DNA of 64,000 nt from Clostridiales bacterium (lineage in GTDB: Bacteria > Bacillota > Clostridia > Lachnospirales > Lachnospiraceae): contig JAAYPT010000024.1 of NCBI GenBank assembly GCA_012519695.1, forward strand, positions 1 to 64,000, given 5' to 3'. The notes under the pieces are model-generated. The model had not been told where the DNA came from and searched no databases. It saw nothing but the letters and a program-made list of their open reading frames with translations. The position numbers were made by a program, and so were the translations under genes. This document shows, one piece after another, positions 47,981 through 56,856 of the stretch (the first letter of the stretch is position 1; each line of letters begins with the position of its first letter).

Positions 47981-48139
47981 TACAAATTCGGATTTGATTG
48001 GCATATGGGGTAGATACTTTCATTTGACGTAGAATCAATAATGCGACAACATAATTAACTTGAAAGCTATTGGTAGTTATTTGTCTTGGAATGGCTGAAA
48101 AGAAAGAATTGATAAAAATGGATTAAAGTTGGTTTAATA

Positions 48140-48501
48140 TTGAGAAATCTGATTGCGCAGGCAGTGGATATTGGATACATTTTGATATGAGCAGTTCAGA
48201 ACCTAATAAACTGCTTGTTCCAGATGCAAGACCAGAGATTATCCATAAATCTGCGGAACAATCATTATTACGCTTACAGATAGATCGTATTGATTTATAT
48301 TACCGGCATCGTACCAATCAGGATATTGTCCCAGAAGAGGTGGATGGAGTGATGGTAAGGTGGCATGAAAAATTATTCATGGTACTGGAAGAATGGAACA
48401 TAGGATTTGTAGCATTTTCACCATTGGCAAATCGTTTCTTATCTAGTAAATATAACGCACAATCTGTATTATGCTTACACCAGAGGAGGTTGAGAAAATA
48501 G
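48140..48501 (+). pseudogene. Aldo/keto reductase remnant with internal deletion
   Basis: The readable frame 48187-48501 contains RPEIIHKSAEQSLLRLQIDR IDLYYRHR and EEVDGVM, typical of aldo/keto reductases, then jumps directly to VLEEWNIGFVAFSPLANRFL, a later part of the fold. About 60-80 residues are missing between them. Just upstream (48150-48187) another frame gives AVDIGY, like the N-terminal barrel. The catalytic Tyr and Lys region is absent. A decayed gene. Confidence 0.72.
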
Positions 48502-48727
48502 ATGATATCAGTAAATTTATCTTGTGTTAATCCGCATTGAGTTCTTATATAGTTAGATTTTTCCCCAATTACGTAATTTGATACGTTCTCTTTTCAACTA
48601 TATTCCTACTATACTGACAAAGAAAAGTAGAAATAGTGCAATTTTTGCATGATATTATACAAGAAATGTGAGAAAATATATCGTATTATTGATAATATAT
48701 GTTATATTAGTATTTAGGGAGGAAAAC

Positions 48728-50050
48728 ATGGAAGGTGAAAGAAAAACATTGGCACAACTGTCCGTGCCAATATGCTTAGAAACTTTATTTTATATGCTTT
48801 CAGGTATGGTTGATACACTTATGTTATCATCTGTAAGTGACCATGCTGTGGGGGCTGTCGGAACAGCAAATACATATATAGGTGTTTTTATCATTATGTT
48901 CGGGGTAATATCATCCGGGATGGTAGCGGTTATGTCACAAAATATCGGAGCTGGAAGACCCGGAATTGCATATCAGGCGAGACAGCTTGGACTTGTTTTT
49001 AATGCACTGACAGGTATCCTGATGTCTGTTATTCTTGCTGTCTTTTCTGGAAAAATACTGAGGATTGTAAGTATTGCCCCAGCTTTGCTTGAGCCAGCTG
49101 AAACATACCTTAAAATTGTTGGAGGTGCAAGTTTTTTAAATGCACTTATTCCTATTTTTTCCAGTTATTTAAGGGTGTTTGGATATACAAAACATTCCTT
49201 AATAGGGACGGTTATTGGTAATGCAATTAATATTATACTGAATTCGGTATTCCTGTTTGTGTTTCACTGGGGAGTAATGGGAGTTGCTGTTGCAACAGTT
49301 ATTTCAAAGGTTGTGAATCTTATTATTGTAGCGGGAATGGGGGCTGTACTTATAAAAGCAAAGCAGAGCCCTGAGCGTGCACAGCCACGAAAGATACTTG
49401 CACAGATTGTTAAAATCGGTTTTCCTTCTGCATTTGAAACAGCACTTTATAATGTGGCAATGACATTTATAGTGCGTTTTATGAACCGGATGGATGCGGA
49501 CGGAATGAATGTTACAGCTCGTTCGTATGCTATGCAGATAGCCAATTTCTCATATTGTGTAGGAGCTGCACTTGCACAGGCTAATGCTATTATGACTGGT
49601 TGGAGAATTGGGGCAAAGAAGTATGAGGAATGTGACAGGGGTACGCGAAAAGCTGTGATATATGGTCTTATAACAGCGACGTGCTTCTCTGTGACATTTG
49701 CAATGTCCGGACATTTTATCGTTCACATATTTACGGATGATACACAGATGATTAATCTTGTGGTAAAATTGTTGATAGTAGATATATTCCTTGAATTTGG
49801 AAGAGTGACAAATCTTGTATATGGTCAGGCATTAAAAACAAGTGGAGATGCTATTTTTCCGGTTATAATGGGTGCGATATTTATGTATCTGTTTGCGGTT
49901 GGTGGAACATATTTTCTTGGAATACATATGGGGCTTCTGGCGGTAGGAGCATATATTGCTATGGCAGGCGATGAGTGTGCGAGAGCAGTTGGAATGGTGC
50001 TTAGATGGAAGAGTGGAAAATGGAAAAGTAAGAGTCTTGTAGAATTGTAG
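48728..50050 (+). CDS. MATE-family multidrug/toxin exporter (second of two)
   Basis: A 440-residue membrane protein. ATG 48728 has AGGGAGG eight bases upstream; earlier in-frame starts lie in the promoter region. It starts EGERKTLAQLSVPICLETLF and has MVDTLMLSSVSDHAVGAVGT, the N-lobe MATE motif, then about 12 helices. It is followed after nine bases by an AraC-type gene, with which it forms an operon. Decayed genes flank it on both sides. Confidence 0.9.
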   Translation: MEGERKTLAQLSVPICLETLFYMLSGMVDTLMLSSVSDHAVGAVGTANTYIGVFIIMFGVISSGMVAVMSQNIGAGRPGIAYQARQLGLVFNALTGILMSVILAVFSGKILRIVSIAPALLEPAETYLKIVGGASFLNALIPIFSSYLRVFGYTKHSLIGTVIGNAINIILNSVFLFVFHWGVMGVAVATVISKVVNLIIVAGMGAVLIKAKQSPERAQPRKILAQIVKIGFPSAFETALYNVAMTFIVRFMNRMDADGMNVTARSYAMQIANFSYCVGAALAQANAIMTGWRIGAKKYEECDRGTRKAVIYGLITATCFSVTFAMSGHFIVHIFTDDTQMINLVVKLLIVDIFLEFGRVTNLVYGQALKTSGDAIFPVIMGAIFMYLFAVGGTYFLGIHMGLLAVGAYIAMAGDECARAVGMVLRWKSGKWKSKSLVEL

Positions 50051-50058
50051 GAGAGATT

Positions 50059-50925
50059 ATGTACTTTGAATTAAAGGAAAATAAACCACATGGTACAAAG
50101 GACGATCCATTTAGTACATATCACATAGAGAATGCAGGTCGGTCCTTTCAGATACCGGTGCATTGGCATGATGAGCTTGAAATTATATATGTAAAAAGCG
50201 GTTTCCTGACGGTAAGTATATCAGGAGAGAGCTATATTGGAAAACCCGGGGATGCGTTTGTTGTGTCGCCGGGAAATCTGCATCTCATGGGTTCAGATAC
50301 CGGTGCGGTGGATTATTATACATTCCTTTTTCCATTAAAGAATCTATCTTTTCGTGCGGATGACCTGTTAGAGGATAAATTGCTTGAACCATTAAACAGC
50401 GGTCATTTGATGATAAATCCAATAATAAATGATACGGCAAAAGAACTATGTGAGCAGTTGATTGAAGTCTATGCGGCAAAAAATGATGAAAGTGAGTCAC
50501 AATTAACAGCACAGATAAAGACAAAAATCATTCTTTTACAATTTATTCTTGAAATGTGGAAGAAAGGATTTATTATAGAAAATGATACAAGTGGAAGAAA
50601 CACTGTAGAAAAAGAAATGGTTTCATATATACAGCAGAATTATACAGGAAAGATATCGTTAAAAGAATTTGGGGAACAGTTCCATCTTTCGGAAAAATAT
50701 ATATCGCGGTATTTTAAGGAACATTTTCATATTACACTATCGCAATATGTAACATATTTACGGTTGGAGCATGCAAAACAGCTGTTACAGGACACCGATA
50801 TTCCGGTTACCGAGGTAGCTATGCAGAGCGGGTATCAGAATGTAAGCTATTTTATAAGAAGCTTTAAAAAAACATATGAGATCTCACCACTGAAATACAG
50901 GAACAATATGTTGACTGAAATATAG
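50059..50925 (+). CDS. AraC-family regulator with cupin sensor domain
   Basis: A 288-residue protein. The N-terminal cupin domain (IPVHWHDELEIIYV ... GDAFVVSPGNLHLM) has the metal/ligand-type histidines of sugar-sensing AraC proteins. The C-terminal double helix-turn-helix reads ISLKEFGEQFHLSEKYISRYFKE and VTEVAMQSGYQNVSYFIRSFKK. TAGGAGAG precedes the ATG. Being co-transcribed with the MATE exporter, it probably controls that gene or a nearby lost partner. Ligand unknown. Confidence 0.88.
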   Translation: MYFELKENKPHGTKDDPFSTYHIENAGRSFQIPVHWHDELEIIYVKSGFLTVSISGESYIGKPGDAFVVSPGNLHLMGSDTGAVDYYTFLFPLKNLSFRADDLLEDKLLEPLNSGHLMINPIINDTAKELCEQLIEVYAAKNDESESQLTAQIKTKIILLQFILEMWKKGFIIENDTSGRNTVEKEMVSYIQQNYTGKISLKEFGEQFHLSEKYISRYFKEHFHITLSQYVTYLRLEHAKQLLQDTDIPVTEVAMQSGYQNVSYFIRSFKKTYEISPLKYRNNMLTEI

Positions 50926-51339
50926 CAATTTACATAAACAGCTTAGTCAGTATGCTTAAAAACAAGACTTATCCAAATTTTCCCTGCATCTCTATTAACT
51001 TTTGGTGCAACTTTTATCCGGCTACTGTGAAATCTTAAAGAAATATCTTTAATCTATTTTGAATTTTTTGGGGATGATATCAATTTTGTTATGTACTTTT
51101 ACACGAATTTTATTATTGGAACAACGCTCAGATGGATGTAGAATGGAATGCAAGGGTCATAGGGGCAGCTAATTCATAGATTATCTTTAGCATATCAGGC
51201 TACAATTAAACCTCTTATATCAGAATTATATGGAAGGTGTAAAAAAGAACTTTGGATTTGGGGCGTATGCGACGTCCGATGTAAGGAGAAGAAGTAAAAA
51301 CATGTTGGAATTCCCTTCCATGATAAGGCAGAAGTTTTG
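50926..51339 (+). other. Degenerate intergenic stretch
   Basis: No intact gene. Short frames such as 51230-51418 lack ribosome sites and family features. The sequence leads into two gene remnants and is probably further decayed coding DNA that can no longer be identified. Confidence 0.4.
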
Positions 51340-51495
51340 CATGGTGGAAGTCCCACAAGCTACGCAATTCATTTTGCCGCAGGATTTCCGGGGATTGAAA
51401 TGGTTCTTTCCGGAATGAGCAATTTAGAACAGATGAAAGATAACGAAAGTGTGAAAAAGCCTGTCCACAGCATTTGCAAATCAGAAAACTTTTAA
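51340..51495 (+). pseudogene. C-terminal remnant of a second aldo/keto reductase
   Basis: The frame starting at CAT 51340 reads HGGSPTSYAIHFAAGFPG followed by IEMVLSGMSNLEQMKDNE. FAA..PGI.MVLSGMSNLEQM.DN is the C-terminal signature of ferredoxin-type aldo/keto reductases. The rest of the gene is not found upstream. It is a different subfamily from the remnant at 48140-48501. Confidence 0.72.
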
Positions 51496-51689
51496 AAGAA
51501 GTGGCAAAGGAATTTGAACAAAAATAAGAAGTATTGTTAGAGGACCCACTTGCAACTACCTCAACGGAAGAACTATTGCACCTTGCCATTTTACAACCTG
51601 AAAATGTCAAAGATACATTACATGCTTATCTATTTCTATGGTTCATTAAAACCGGAAAAATAAAAGAAATTATAAATAGAAAAATATAA
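51468..51689 (+). pseudogene. Unidentified gene remnant with an in-frame stop
   Basis: One frame reads QHLQIRKLLKEVAKEFEQK, stop (51525-51527), then EVLLEDPLATTSTEELLHLA and on to 51689 (HAYLFLWFIKTGKI). It looks like the conserved C-terminal part of some protein broken by one stop. I do not recognise the family. It overlaps the end of the aldo/keto reductase relic in another frame. Confidence 0.4.
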
Positions 51690-51722
51690 AAAAATTGAAT
51701 ATTAGAAATTTGGATTTAGCTG

Positions 51723-51751
51723 TTTCAATAATAGAAATCATATGGTATAAT
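51723..51751 (+). promoter_or_regulatory. Promoter of ychF
   Basis: TTTCAA (51723-51728) and TATAAT (51746-51751) have a 17-bp spacer, and TGG directly before TATAAT makes an extended -10. The leader to the ychF start is about 105 bases. Confidence 0.65.
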
Positions 51752-51863
51752 ATAAGGCTGTATTAAGTTATTAAAAGGGTTTTGAAAATTATATAAATAT
51801 GAATAGAAACAGAAAGGCAGAAATCCATATAAACCAAGGATATCTGAGTAGGTGTAGGATAAA

Positions 51864-52961
51864 ATGAAATTAGGAATCGTAGGATTACCAAATGTAGGAA
51901 AAAGTACATTATTCAACTCATTAACAAAGGCAGGAGCAGAATCAGCGAACTATCCATTCTGTACCATCGATCCAAACGTGGGAATTGTAACCGTTCCGGA
52001 TGAACGTTTGAAACTGCTTGGAGATTTATATCATTCCAAGAAGGTAACACCTGCTGTTATTGAATTTGTTGATATTGCAGGATTGGTAAAAGGTGCAAGT
52101 AAAGGAGAAGGTCTGGGAAACCAGTTCTTATCTAACATTCGTGAAGTAGATGCTATTGTGCATGTAGTACGTTGTTTTGAAGATACCAATATTGTGCATG
52201 TAGACGGAAGTATTGATCCGGTTCGTGATATTGAAACCATTAACTTAGAATTGGTTTTCTCAGATATCGAGATTTTGGAACGTAGAATTGCAAAAACAGC
52301 TAAGGCTGCCAGAATGGACAAGACACTTGCAAAAGAATTAAAATTGTTAGAGAGAGTAAAAGCACATCTGGAAGATGGAAAACTGGCAAAAACATTTGAA
52401 TTAGAAGACGAGGATGAAGAAGAGTGGTTTAAGGGATATAACCTGTTGACTGCAAAGCCGGTAATCTATGCTGCAAACGTATCAGAAGACGATTTGGCAG
52501 ATGATGGAGCAAATAATAAGTTTGTTCAGGAAGTGCGCGAAAATGCAAAAGAAGAAGGCTGTGAAGTATTTGTTATCTGTGCCCAGATTGAACAGGAAAT
52601 TGCAGAATTAGATGATGAAGAAAAAGCAATGTTCTTAGAGGAACTGGGATTAAAAGAATCCGGACTTGAGAAGTTAATAAAGGCAAGTTATAGTCTTCTT
52701 GGCTTAATCAGTTATCTGACAGCAGGAGAAGACGAGACAAGAGCATGGACAATCAAGAAAGGAACAAAGGCACCACAGGCGGCAGGTAAGATTCACTCTG
52801 ACTTTGAGCGTGGATTTATCCGTGCGGAAGTAGTAAACTATCAGGATTTATTAGATTGTGGTTCCCTTTCCGCAGCAAAAGAAAAAGGTTTGGTCGGACT
52901 GGAAGGAAAAGAATATGTAGTAAAAGACGGAGATGTAATTTTGTTCCGTTTTAACGTATAA
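51864..52961 (+). CDS. ychF: Redox-regulated ATPase/GTPase YchF
   Basis: A 365-residue OBG-family nucleotidase bound to ribosomes. [19 protein letters not shown] is the P-loop and [21 protein letters not shown] the switch region with G3. NVSEDD stands where GTP-specific members have NKxD, matching YchF's preference for ATP. The C-terminal TGS-like domain ([21 protein letters not shown]) is complete. A clear terminator follows. Confidence 0.95.
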   Translation: MKLGIVGLPNVGKSTLFNSLTKAGAESANYPFCTIDPNVGIVTVPDERLKLLGDLYHSKKVTPAVIEFVDIAGLVKGASKGEGLGNQFLSNIREVDAIVHVVRCFEDTNIVHVDGSIDPVRDIETINLELVFSDIEILERRIAKTAKAARMDKTLAKELKLLERVKAHLEDGKLAKTFELEDEDEEEWFKGYNLLTAKPVIYAANVSEDDLADDGANNKFVQEVRENAKEEGCEVFVICAQIEQEIAELDDEEKAMFLEELGLKESGLEKLIKASYSLLGLISYLTAGEDETRAWTIKKGTKAPQAAGKIHSDFERGFIRAEVVNYQDLLDCGSLSAAKEKGLVGLEGKEYVVKDGDVILFRFNV

Positions 52962-52972
52962 GCGACTTATAG

Positions 52973-53012
52973 AAAAGGCAGAATCAATCGTGCTGATTGG
53001 TTCTGCCTTTTT
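52973..53012. terminator. Terminator between ychF and the CPBP gene
   Basis: A 17-bp stem with one G-U pair (52973-52989 with 52995-53011) ends in TTTTT on the + strand and AAAA on the other. It lies between the convergent ychF (+) and CPBP protease (-) genes. Confidence 0.8.
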
Positions 53013-53083
53013 GGGTTATTTTCGATATATTTAATACAATGTATGGAATGCAATATGTTTATGTTAATTGTTTATGCTAATGG

Positions 53084-53929
53084 TTATACTATGGCACGTT
53101 CGTTAATGCCTTTATTATATAGATAAGAGCCAATCCATATGGCCAAAACTGTAATAGGTAGCATGAGATAAAAGCTCATGTAGAAGCTAGGAAGCAAGGT
53201 GCCCCATGCATTAAACAACATATGAAATAAAATGGAAAGATAGATGCTGCCGCCACGGTTGCATACATATCCACAGAACAGACCGACTACAAAAGCATAA
53301 GTTCCCTGTACCACATTTCCATGAAAGGCACCGAAGAGAAATGCCTGAAGAATATTAGCAACCCAAAACGGCATAATCCGTTTGGCATAATGCATGGTAA
53401 CACCACGGAAAATAAGCTCTTCGCTAATTGGTGCGATAATTACAGAGTATACAGCAAGTAAAGGAGAAATATCACTGAATCCGGCTGTTTCCATAATAGA
53501 AGTATAGGTATCATACCAGGCAGGATGAATAAGGTTAATCAAAACTACCAGATAAGAAGCAACATACTGCATACCAACAATAAGAAATAAAAGACCGAAA
53601 AATGTTTTCAAATTAATAATTTCAGAAAATTTTCGTTTTGGAACCTTTTTCGGAACAAACTTTTTCCAGTACCAGAAACACATAATCAATCCTGCAATTA
53701 CAGCATAAATAACAGAGATTAAAATAGAAAAGTCACCGGAAACTGCATTTGTAATGGCAGATTGAAAGCTATCTAAGTCAGAAAAATATTCCGGGTGTTT
53801 TGCTAATAAAGAAGCAGATTTTAGCATAACTGCAGGAATTGAAACTGCCAATTGAATACCAAATGCTAACAAAACTGGAAGCAGACAAAATAAAACACTA
53901 CCTATTTTTTTTAATACTTTTTTCATCAT
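53084..53929 (-). CDS. CPBP-family intramembrane metalloprotease
   Basis: A 281-residue membrane protein with about seven helices. On the minus strand, GGAAAGGA lies seven bases before the ATG pair at 53929/53926. The motif EELIFRG (catalytic EExxxR) lies near residue 175, followed by FGAFHGN (His) and LSILFHMLFNAW (second His), the three motifs of CAAX/bacteriocin-processing enzymes. Some relatives process prenylated or bacteriocin-like peptides, or confer self-immunity. No peptide gene is seen next to it, so the role is open. Confidence 0.87.
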   Translation of the reverse strand: MMKKVLKKIGSVLFCLLPVLLAFGIQLAVSIPAVMLKSASLLAKHPEYFSDLDSFQSAITNAVSGDFSILISVIYAVIAGLIMCFWYWKKFVPKKVPKRKFSEIINLKTFFGLLFLIVGMQYVASYLVVLINLIHPAWYDTYTSIMETAGFSDISPLLAVYSVIIAPISEELIFRGVTMHYAKRIMPFWVANILQAFLFGAFHGNVVQGTYAFVVGLFCGYVCNRGGSIYLSILFHMLFNAWGTLLPSFYMSFYLMLPITVLAIWIGSYLYNKGINERAIV

Positions 53930-54052
53930 AAAATATCCTTTCCGAGTTATTTTTATCCACAAAAGAGTGTATAAAAAAGTTATCTATTGTATTAGTCTAG
54001 CAGTACAATCTAAGAAAATCAATAGAGTTTTTATGAAAAAATAATTTTTATA

Positions 54053-54081
54053 TTGACAATTTAAAAAACAGGTATTATTAT
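54053..54081 (+). promoter_or_regulatory. Promoter upstream of a short terminated leader
   Basis: TTGACA (54053-54058) and TATTAT (54076-54081) have a 17-bp spacer. The transcript would be stopped about 60 bases later by the terminator at 54115-54149. It was probably the promoter of the amino-acid transporter operon before the binding-protein gene was lost. Confidence 0.6.
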
Positions 54082-54114
54082 TGCTTTAACCTAAAATCAG
54101 ATACGAACTCAATG

Positions 54115-54149
54115 GAGAGTTTTGCAATAGCAAAATTCTCTATTTTTTT
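54115..54149 (+). terminator. Terminator or attenuator upstream of the ABC transporter
   Basis: GAGAGTTTTGC (54115-54125) pairs with GCAAAATTCTC (54130-54140) with one G-U pair and a four-base loop. TATTTTTTT follows. No gene lies between the promoter at 54053 and this hairpin, so it is either a leader attenuator or the 3' end of a lost gene. Confidence 0.7.
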
Positions 54150-54277
54150 ATGTAATAGGAAATTACGTCCTATTACATAAAAAACGCTCCGCTAAGGAAA
54201 CGCACCTCGCGGAGAAGAAATTAGTCGTAAACGACACCGCTCGGGCGCGAAAGAGTCCGACAAGCGGACTCTTTGTT
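54150..54277 (+). repeat. Dispersed structured repeat, copy C
   Basis: The first stem is ATGTAATAGGA/TCCTATTACAT (54150-54160 with 54168-54178). The remaining stems match copy A, including GTCG-TAAA-CGAC and AAAGAGTCCG/CGGACTCTTT. It starts at the T-tract of the preceding terminator and ends about 90 bases before the binding-protein relic. Confidence 0.9.
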
Positions 54278-54366
54278 CTACCTGGAGTAGAATATTTTTG
54301 ATTTACATAATCTTAAATAAGTAGAAAAAATAGAAAAGAGGAAGTAAATAAGTAAAAATAATACTT

Positions 54367-54432
54367 CAGAACATTGACTTTACGGATACCTATGCAAAGG
54401 TAAAACAGGTAATCATCGTAAGAGCCAAATAA
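54367..54432 (+). pseudogene. Relic of an amino-acid-binding protein gene
   Basis: The frame from 54367 reads QNIDFTDTYAKVKQVIIVRA then K and a stop at 54430-54432. This matches the conserved segment of family 3 solute-binding proteins (xxxDFSxPYxxxKQVIVV). Nothing else of the gene is left. It lies 20 bases before the permease gene, where the binding-protein gene of such operons is normally found. Confidence 0.65.
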
Positions 54433-54451
54433 GTGGGATGGAGGAAAAATT

Positions 54452-55141
54452 TTGCAAGCATTTATAGAAGATTTTAGGCTTAATTTTATAGAAGATGGTC
54501 GATATAAATATATTTTACAGGGATTAGGAAATACACTGATTATTTCACTGTTGGCAGTACTTGTAGGTATTGCAATTGGATTTTTGGTAGCAATTATTCG
54601 TTCCAACCATGATAAAACCGGACATATGAAAGTTGCCAATGCACTGTGTAAAATATATTTGACAGTGGTGCGTGGAACCCCGACTATGATACAGCTTTTG
54701 ATTATTTACTATGTTATTTTTGCAACTGTAAATGTACCAAAGATAGTGGTAGCGTTTGTAGCATTTGGACTGAATTCCGGTGCTTATGTAGCAGAGATAG
54801 TTCGTTCCGGAATCATGGCAGTGGATCAGGGGCAGTTTGAAGCAGGAAGAAGCCTTGGACTAAACTATAAGCAGACCATGCGTTACATAGTAATGCCACA
54901 GGCATTCAAAAATGTTTTGCCGGCTCTTGGAAATGAATTTATTGTCTTGTTAAAGGAAACATCTATCAGTGGATATATCGGATTAACAGATTTAACTCAC
55001 GGAGGAGATATTATTCGTGGAATTACTTATTCCCCATTGTTACCGTTATTGGCAGTCGCAATTATCTATCTGATTTTAGTAATGGGACTTTCCTATTGCA
55101 TGGGAAGATTAGAAAGGAGACTGAGAACAAATGAACGGTGA
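54452..55141 (+). CDS. Amino-acid ABC transporter permease (HisM/GlnP type)
   Basis: A 229-residue permease with about five helices. The start is TTG 54452, with GGAGG eight or nine bases upstream and no suitable ATG nearby. The family signature is [19 protein letters not shown] at the N-terminus; [22 protein letters not shown] is the EAA loop that touches the ATPase. It works with the ATPase encoded next, overlapping by 11 bases. The binding protein it needs is missing here except for a relic, so it must borrow one or be non-functional. Confidence 0.9.
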   Translation: MQAFIEDFRLNFIEDGRYKYILQGLGNTLIISLLAVLVGIAIGFLVAIIRSNHDKTGHMKVANALCKIYLTVVRGTPTMIQLLIIYYVIFATVNVPKIVVAFVAFGLNSGAYVAEIVRSGIMAVDQGQFEAGRSLGLNYKQTMRYIVMPQAFKNVLPALGNEFIVLLKETSISGYIGLTDLTHGGDIIRGITYSPLLPLLAVAIIYLILVMGLSYCMGRLERRLRTNER

Positions 55142-55868
55142 TACATTGATAGAAGTAAGAGACTTGCATAAATATTATGGAAAACATGAGGTTTTAAGAG
55201 GAATAGATACCCAGATATGTCAAGGCGAAGTAGTAGCTATTATCGGACCTTCCGGATGTGGAAAGTCAACATTTCTTCGTTCCTTGAATCTATTAGAACC
55301 GCCAACAAAGGGACAGGTTATTTTTGAAGGAAATGACATTACAGCACCGGGAACAGATGTAGATAAGATTCGTCAGAAAATAGGTATGGTATTTCAGCAG
55401 TTTAATCTGTTTGCAAATATGAATATCCGAGATAATATTACACTGGCTCCGGTAAAGCTTGGAATTATGACAAAAGAGCAGGCGGAAAAGAGAGCATTAG
55501 AATTATTAGAACGTGTAGGACTTCCAGATAAGGCAGAGGCTTATCCGGCGATGCTTTCCGGTGGACAAAAACAGCGAATTGCCATTGCAAGAGCACTTGC
55601 TATGAATCCGGATGTTATGCTTTTTGATGAACCTACTTCTGCGTTAGACCCAGAAATGGTAGGTGAAGTGCTTGGAATTATGAAAGAGCTTGCAAGAGAT
55701 GGTATGACTATGGTAGTAGTTACCCATGAAATGGGATTTGCAAGAGAAGTTGCTTCCAGAGTCATGTTTATAAATGAAGGTTTAATTCAGGAAGAAAATA
55801 CACCACAGGAATTTTTTGAACATCCTAAGAATGCAAGATTACAGGAATTTTTGTCGAAGGTGTTATAG
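55131..55868 (+). CDS. Amino-acid ABC transporter ATP-binding protein (GlnQ type)
   Basis: A 245-residue ATPase of the polar amino-acid uptake family. Walker [17 protein letters not shown]-loop VFQQFNLF, signature [15 protein letters not shown], Walker [15 protein letters not shown] and the H-loop [11 protein letters not shown] are intact. AAAGGAG lies inside the permease gene. It energises uptake through the adjacent permease. A double hairpin region follows. Confidence 0.92.
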   Translation: MNGDTLIEVRDLHKYYGKHEVLRGIDTQICQGEVVAIIGPSGCGKSTFLRSLNLLEPPTKGQVIFEGNDITAPGTDVDKIRQKIGMVFQQFNLFANMNIRDNITLAPVKLGIMTKEQAEKRALELLERVGLPDKAEAYPAMLSGGQKQRIAIARALAMNPDVMLFDEPTSALDPEMVGEVLGIMKELARDGMTMVVVTHEMGFAREVASRVMFINEGLIQEENTPQEFFEHPKNARLQEFLSKVL

Positions 55869-55880
55869 AGTTTTTTAAAG

Positions 55881-55923
55881 ACAACCATATTTGAGAAGAA
55901 AATCTCAGATATGGTTGTTTTTT
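55881..55923 (+). terminator. Terminator of the amino-acid ABC operon
   Basis: A 16-bp stem with one G-U pair (55881-55896 with 55903-55918) is followed by six T. Confidence 0.82.
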
Positions 55924-55934
55924 GTGATATAAAA

Positions 55935-55962
55935 ACTTCCCCTTAATTACTTAAGGGGAAGT
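55935..55962 (-). terminator. Terminator of the DUF1836 gene
   Basis: A perfect 12-bp stem ACTTCCCCTTAA/TTAAGGGGAAGT with a four-base loop. Read on the minus strand it is followed by TTTTTATATC, 44 bases after the stop of the minus-strand gene. Confidence 0.75.
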
Positions 55963-56005
55963 ATATCAGTTTTAGTATTCTATTTGGTAAATTATATTTC
56001 AAAAA

Positions 56006-56686
56006 TCAGTTCTTTTCGGATTCTTTCTCTTTTTCTTTTTCTTTTTTACTTTCCTTATTCTTGGACTTGGAATCTGTTTCAGCTTCCTTTTTTTCACGTT
56101 CTGTAATTTTTAAATCAATTAACTTTTCAATTAACTGTTTTTTTACATATACATCAAAACTCAACATACAGATAAAAGCAAATTGCTGTAAATCTTCTCT
56201 GTCCTCTTCGGAAACATCAGCAAATGTTTGATGGCTGGTATTGTACTTCTTGGTAATATCTTTTTGCAGGCTTAAAACTTCAGACTTTTCTAAACGAAAG
56301 ACTTCGGAATAAATATCTTCCAAATTGAAGTTTAAGTCAGAAGCAAAATATTTGTCTGTAATGGGATTTAAAATCTCCTGAATATCACCGATACTTAAAA
56401 TATTTTTAAAGTAATAAATAAAAATGAGAGCAAGTAAATGCTCTTTGGAGTATTTCTTTTTTATCGGTGGTGGTAGCAGATTGTTTTTCGCATAGTTGTT
56501 AATCATGGTCTTGGTAAGAACCTTGTCCTCAGGATGACGCTTTGATACGGCAAGCTGAGAGTCCATGAAAGTAGTTACCTGATCCATGTATAAATCTATA
56601 TTGGGAAGATCTTCCGGTTTTACATAGTCGATTCGGGAAAGACTTTCTAATATGCTGTTTAGTAAATCTTTTGCATCTATTGTCAT
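56006..56686 (-). CDS. DUF1836 domain protein, putative DNA-binding regulator
   Basis: A 226-residue protein starting MTIDAKDLLNSILESL at 56686, with GAGGTGA upstream. An in-frame ATG at 56755 lies upstream of the promoter and is rejected. The segment VLTKTMINNYAKNNLLPPPI followed by KKKYSKEHL is the MerR-like helix-turn-helix of DUF1836. The C-terminal 35 residues are almost only Lys, Glu and Ser. The role of the family is unknown; YitT-type membrane proteins often accompany it, but none is present here. Confidence 0.85.
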   Translation of the reverse strand: MTIDAKDLLNSILESLSRIDYVKPEDLPNIDLYMDQVTTFMDSQLAVSKRHPEDKVLTKTMINNYAKNNLLPPPIKKKYSKEHLLALIFIYYFKNILSIGDIQEILNPITDKYFASDLNFNLEDIYSEVFRLEKSEVLSLQKDITKKYNTSHQTFADVSEEDREDLQQFAFICMLSFDVYVKKQLIEKLIDLKITEREKKEAETDSKSKNKESKKEKEKEKESEKN

Positions 56687-56705
56687 TTGTTTCACCTCAG
56701 TCTCT

Positions 56706-56734
56706 ATTATATAGTATTGAAAACTATATGACAA
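56706..56734 (-). promoter_or_regulatory. Promoter of the DUF1836 gene
   Basis: On the minus strand TTGTCA (56734-56729) and TATAAT (56711-56706) have a 17-bp spacer, 20 bases before the start codon. It is divergent to the pcrA promoter, about 30 bp away. Confidence 0.75.
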
Positions 56735-56761
56735 GTGTTTTATGGCTTTTTCCAAAAACGG

Positions 56762-56790
56762 TTGAAATCTCCCACAATATCCTTTATAAT
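56762..56790 (+). promoter_or_regulatory. Promoter of pcrA
   Basis: TTGAAA (56762-56767) and TATAAT (56785-56790) have a 17-bp spacer. The start of transcription would fall near 56797, ten bases before a terminator-like hairpin. Confidence 0.75.
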
Positions 56791-56807
56791 AAACATATGT
56801 TTGATTT

Positions 56808-56841
56808 GAGAAACTCGTCTATCGGGTTTCTCTAGTTTTTT
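56808..56841 (+). promoter_or_regulatory. Terminator-like hairpin in the pcrA leader (possible attenuator)
   Basis: GAGAAACTCG (56808-56817) pairs with CGGGTTTCTC (56823-56832) with one mismatch or G-U pair and a five-base loop, followed by TAGTTTTTT. It lies between the promoter and the start codon at 56857, where premature termination could control helicase expression. Confidence 0.55.
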
Positions 56842-56856
56842 GAGAGGATAAAGATT

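Noticed and set aside
51215-51610. Minus-strand open frame of 131 codons over the relic region
   Set aside because: It lies antisense to a recognisable aldo/keto reductase C-terminus and has no ribosome site or family feature.
54286-54366. Possible start of the ABC operon's binding-protein gene upstream of the relic
   Set aside because: No start codon, ribosome site or signal peptide is readable in any frame; only the 21-codon relic is supported.
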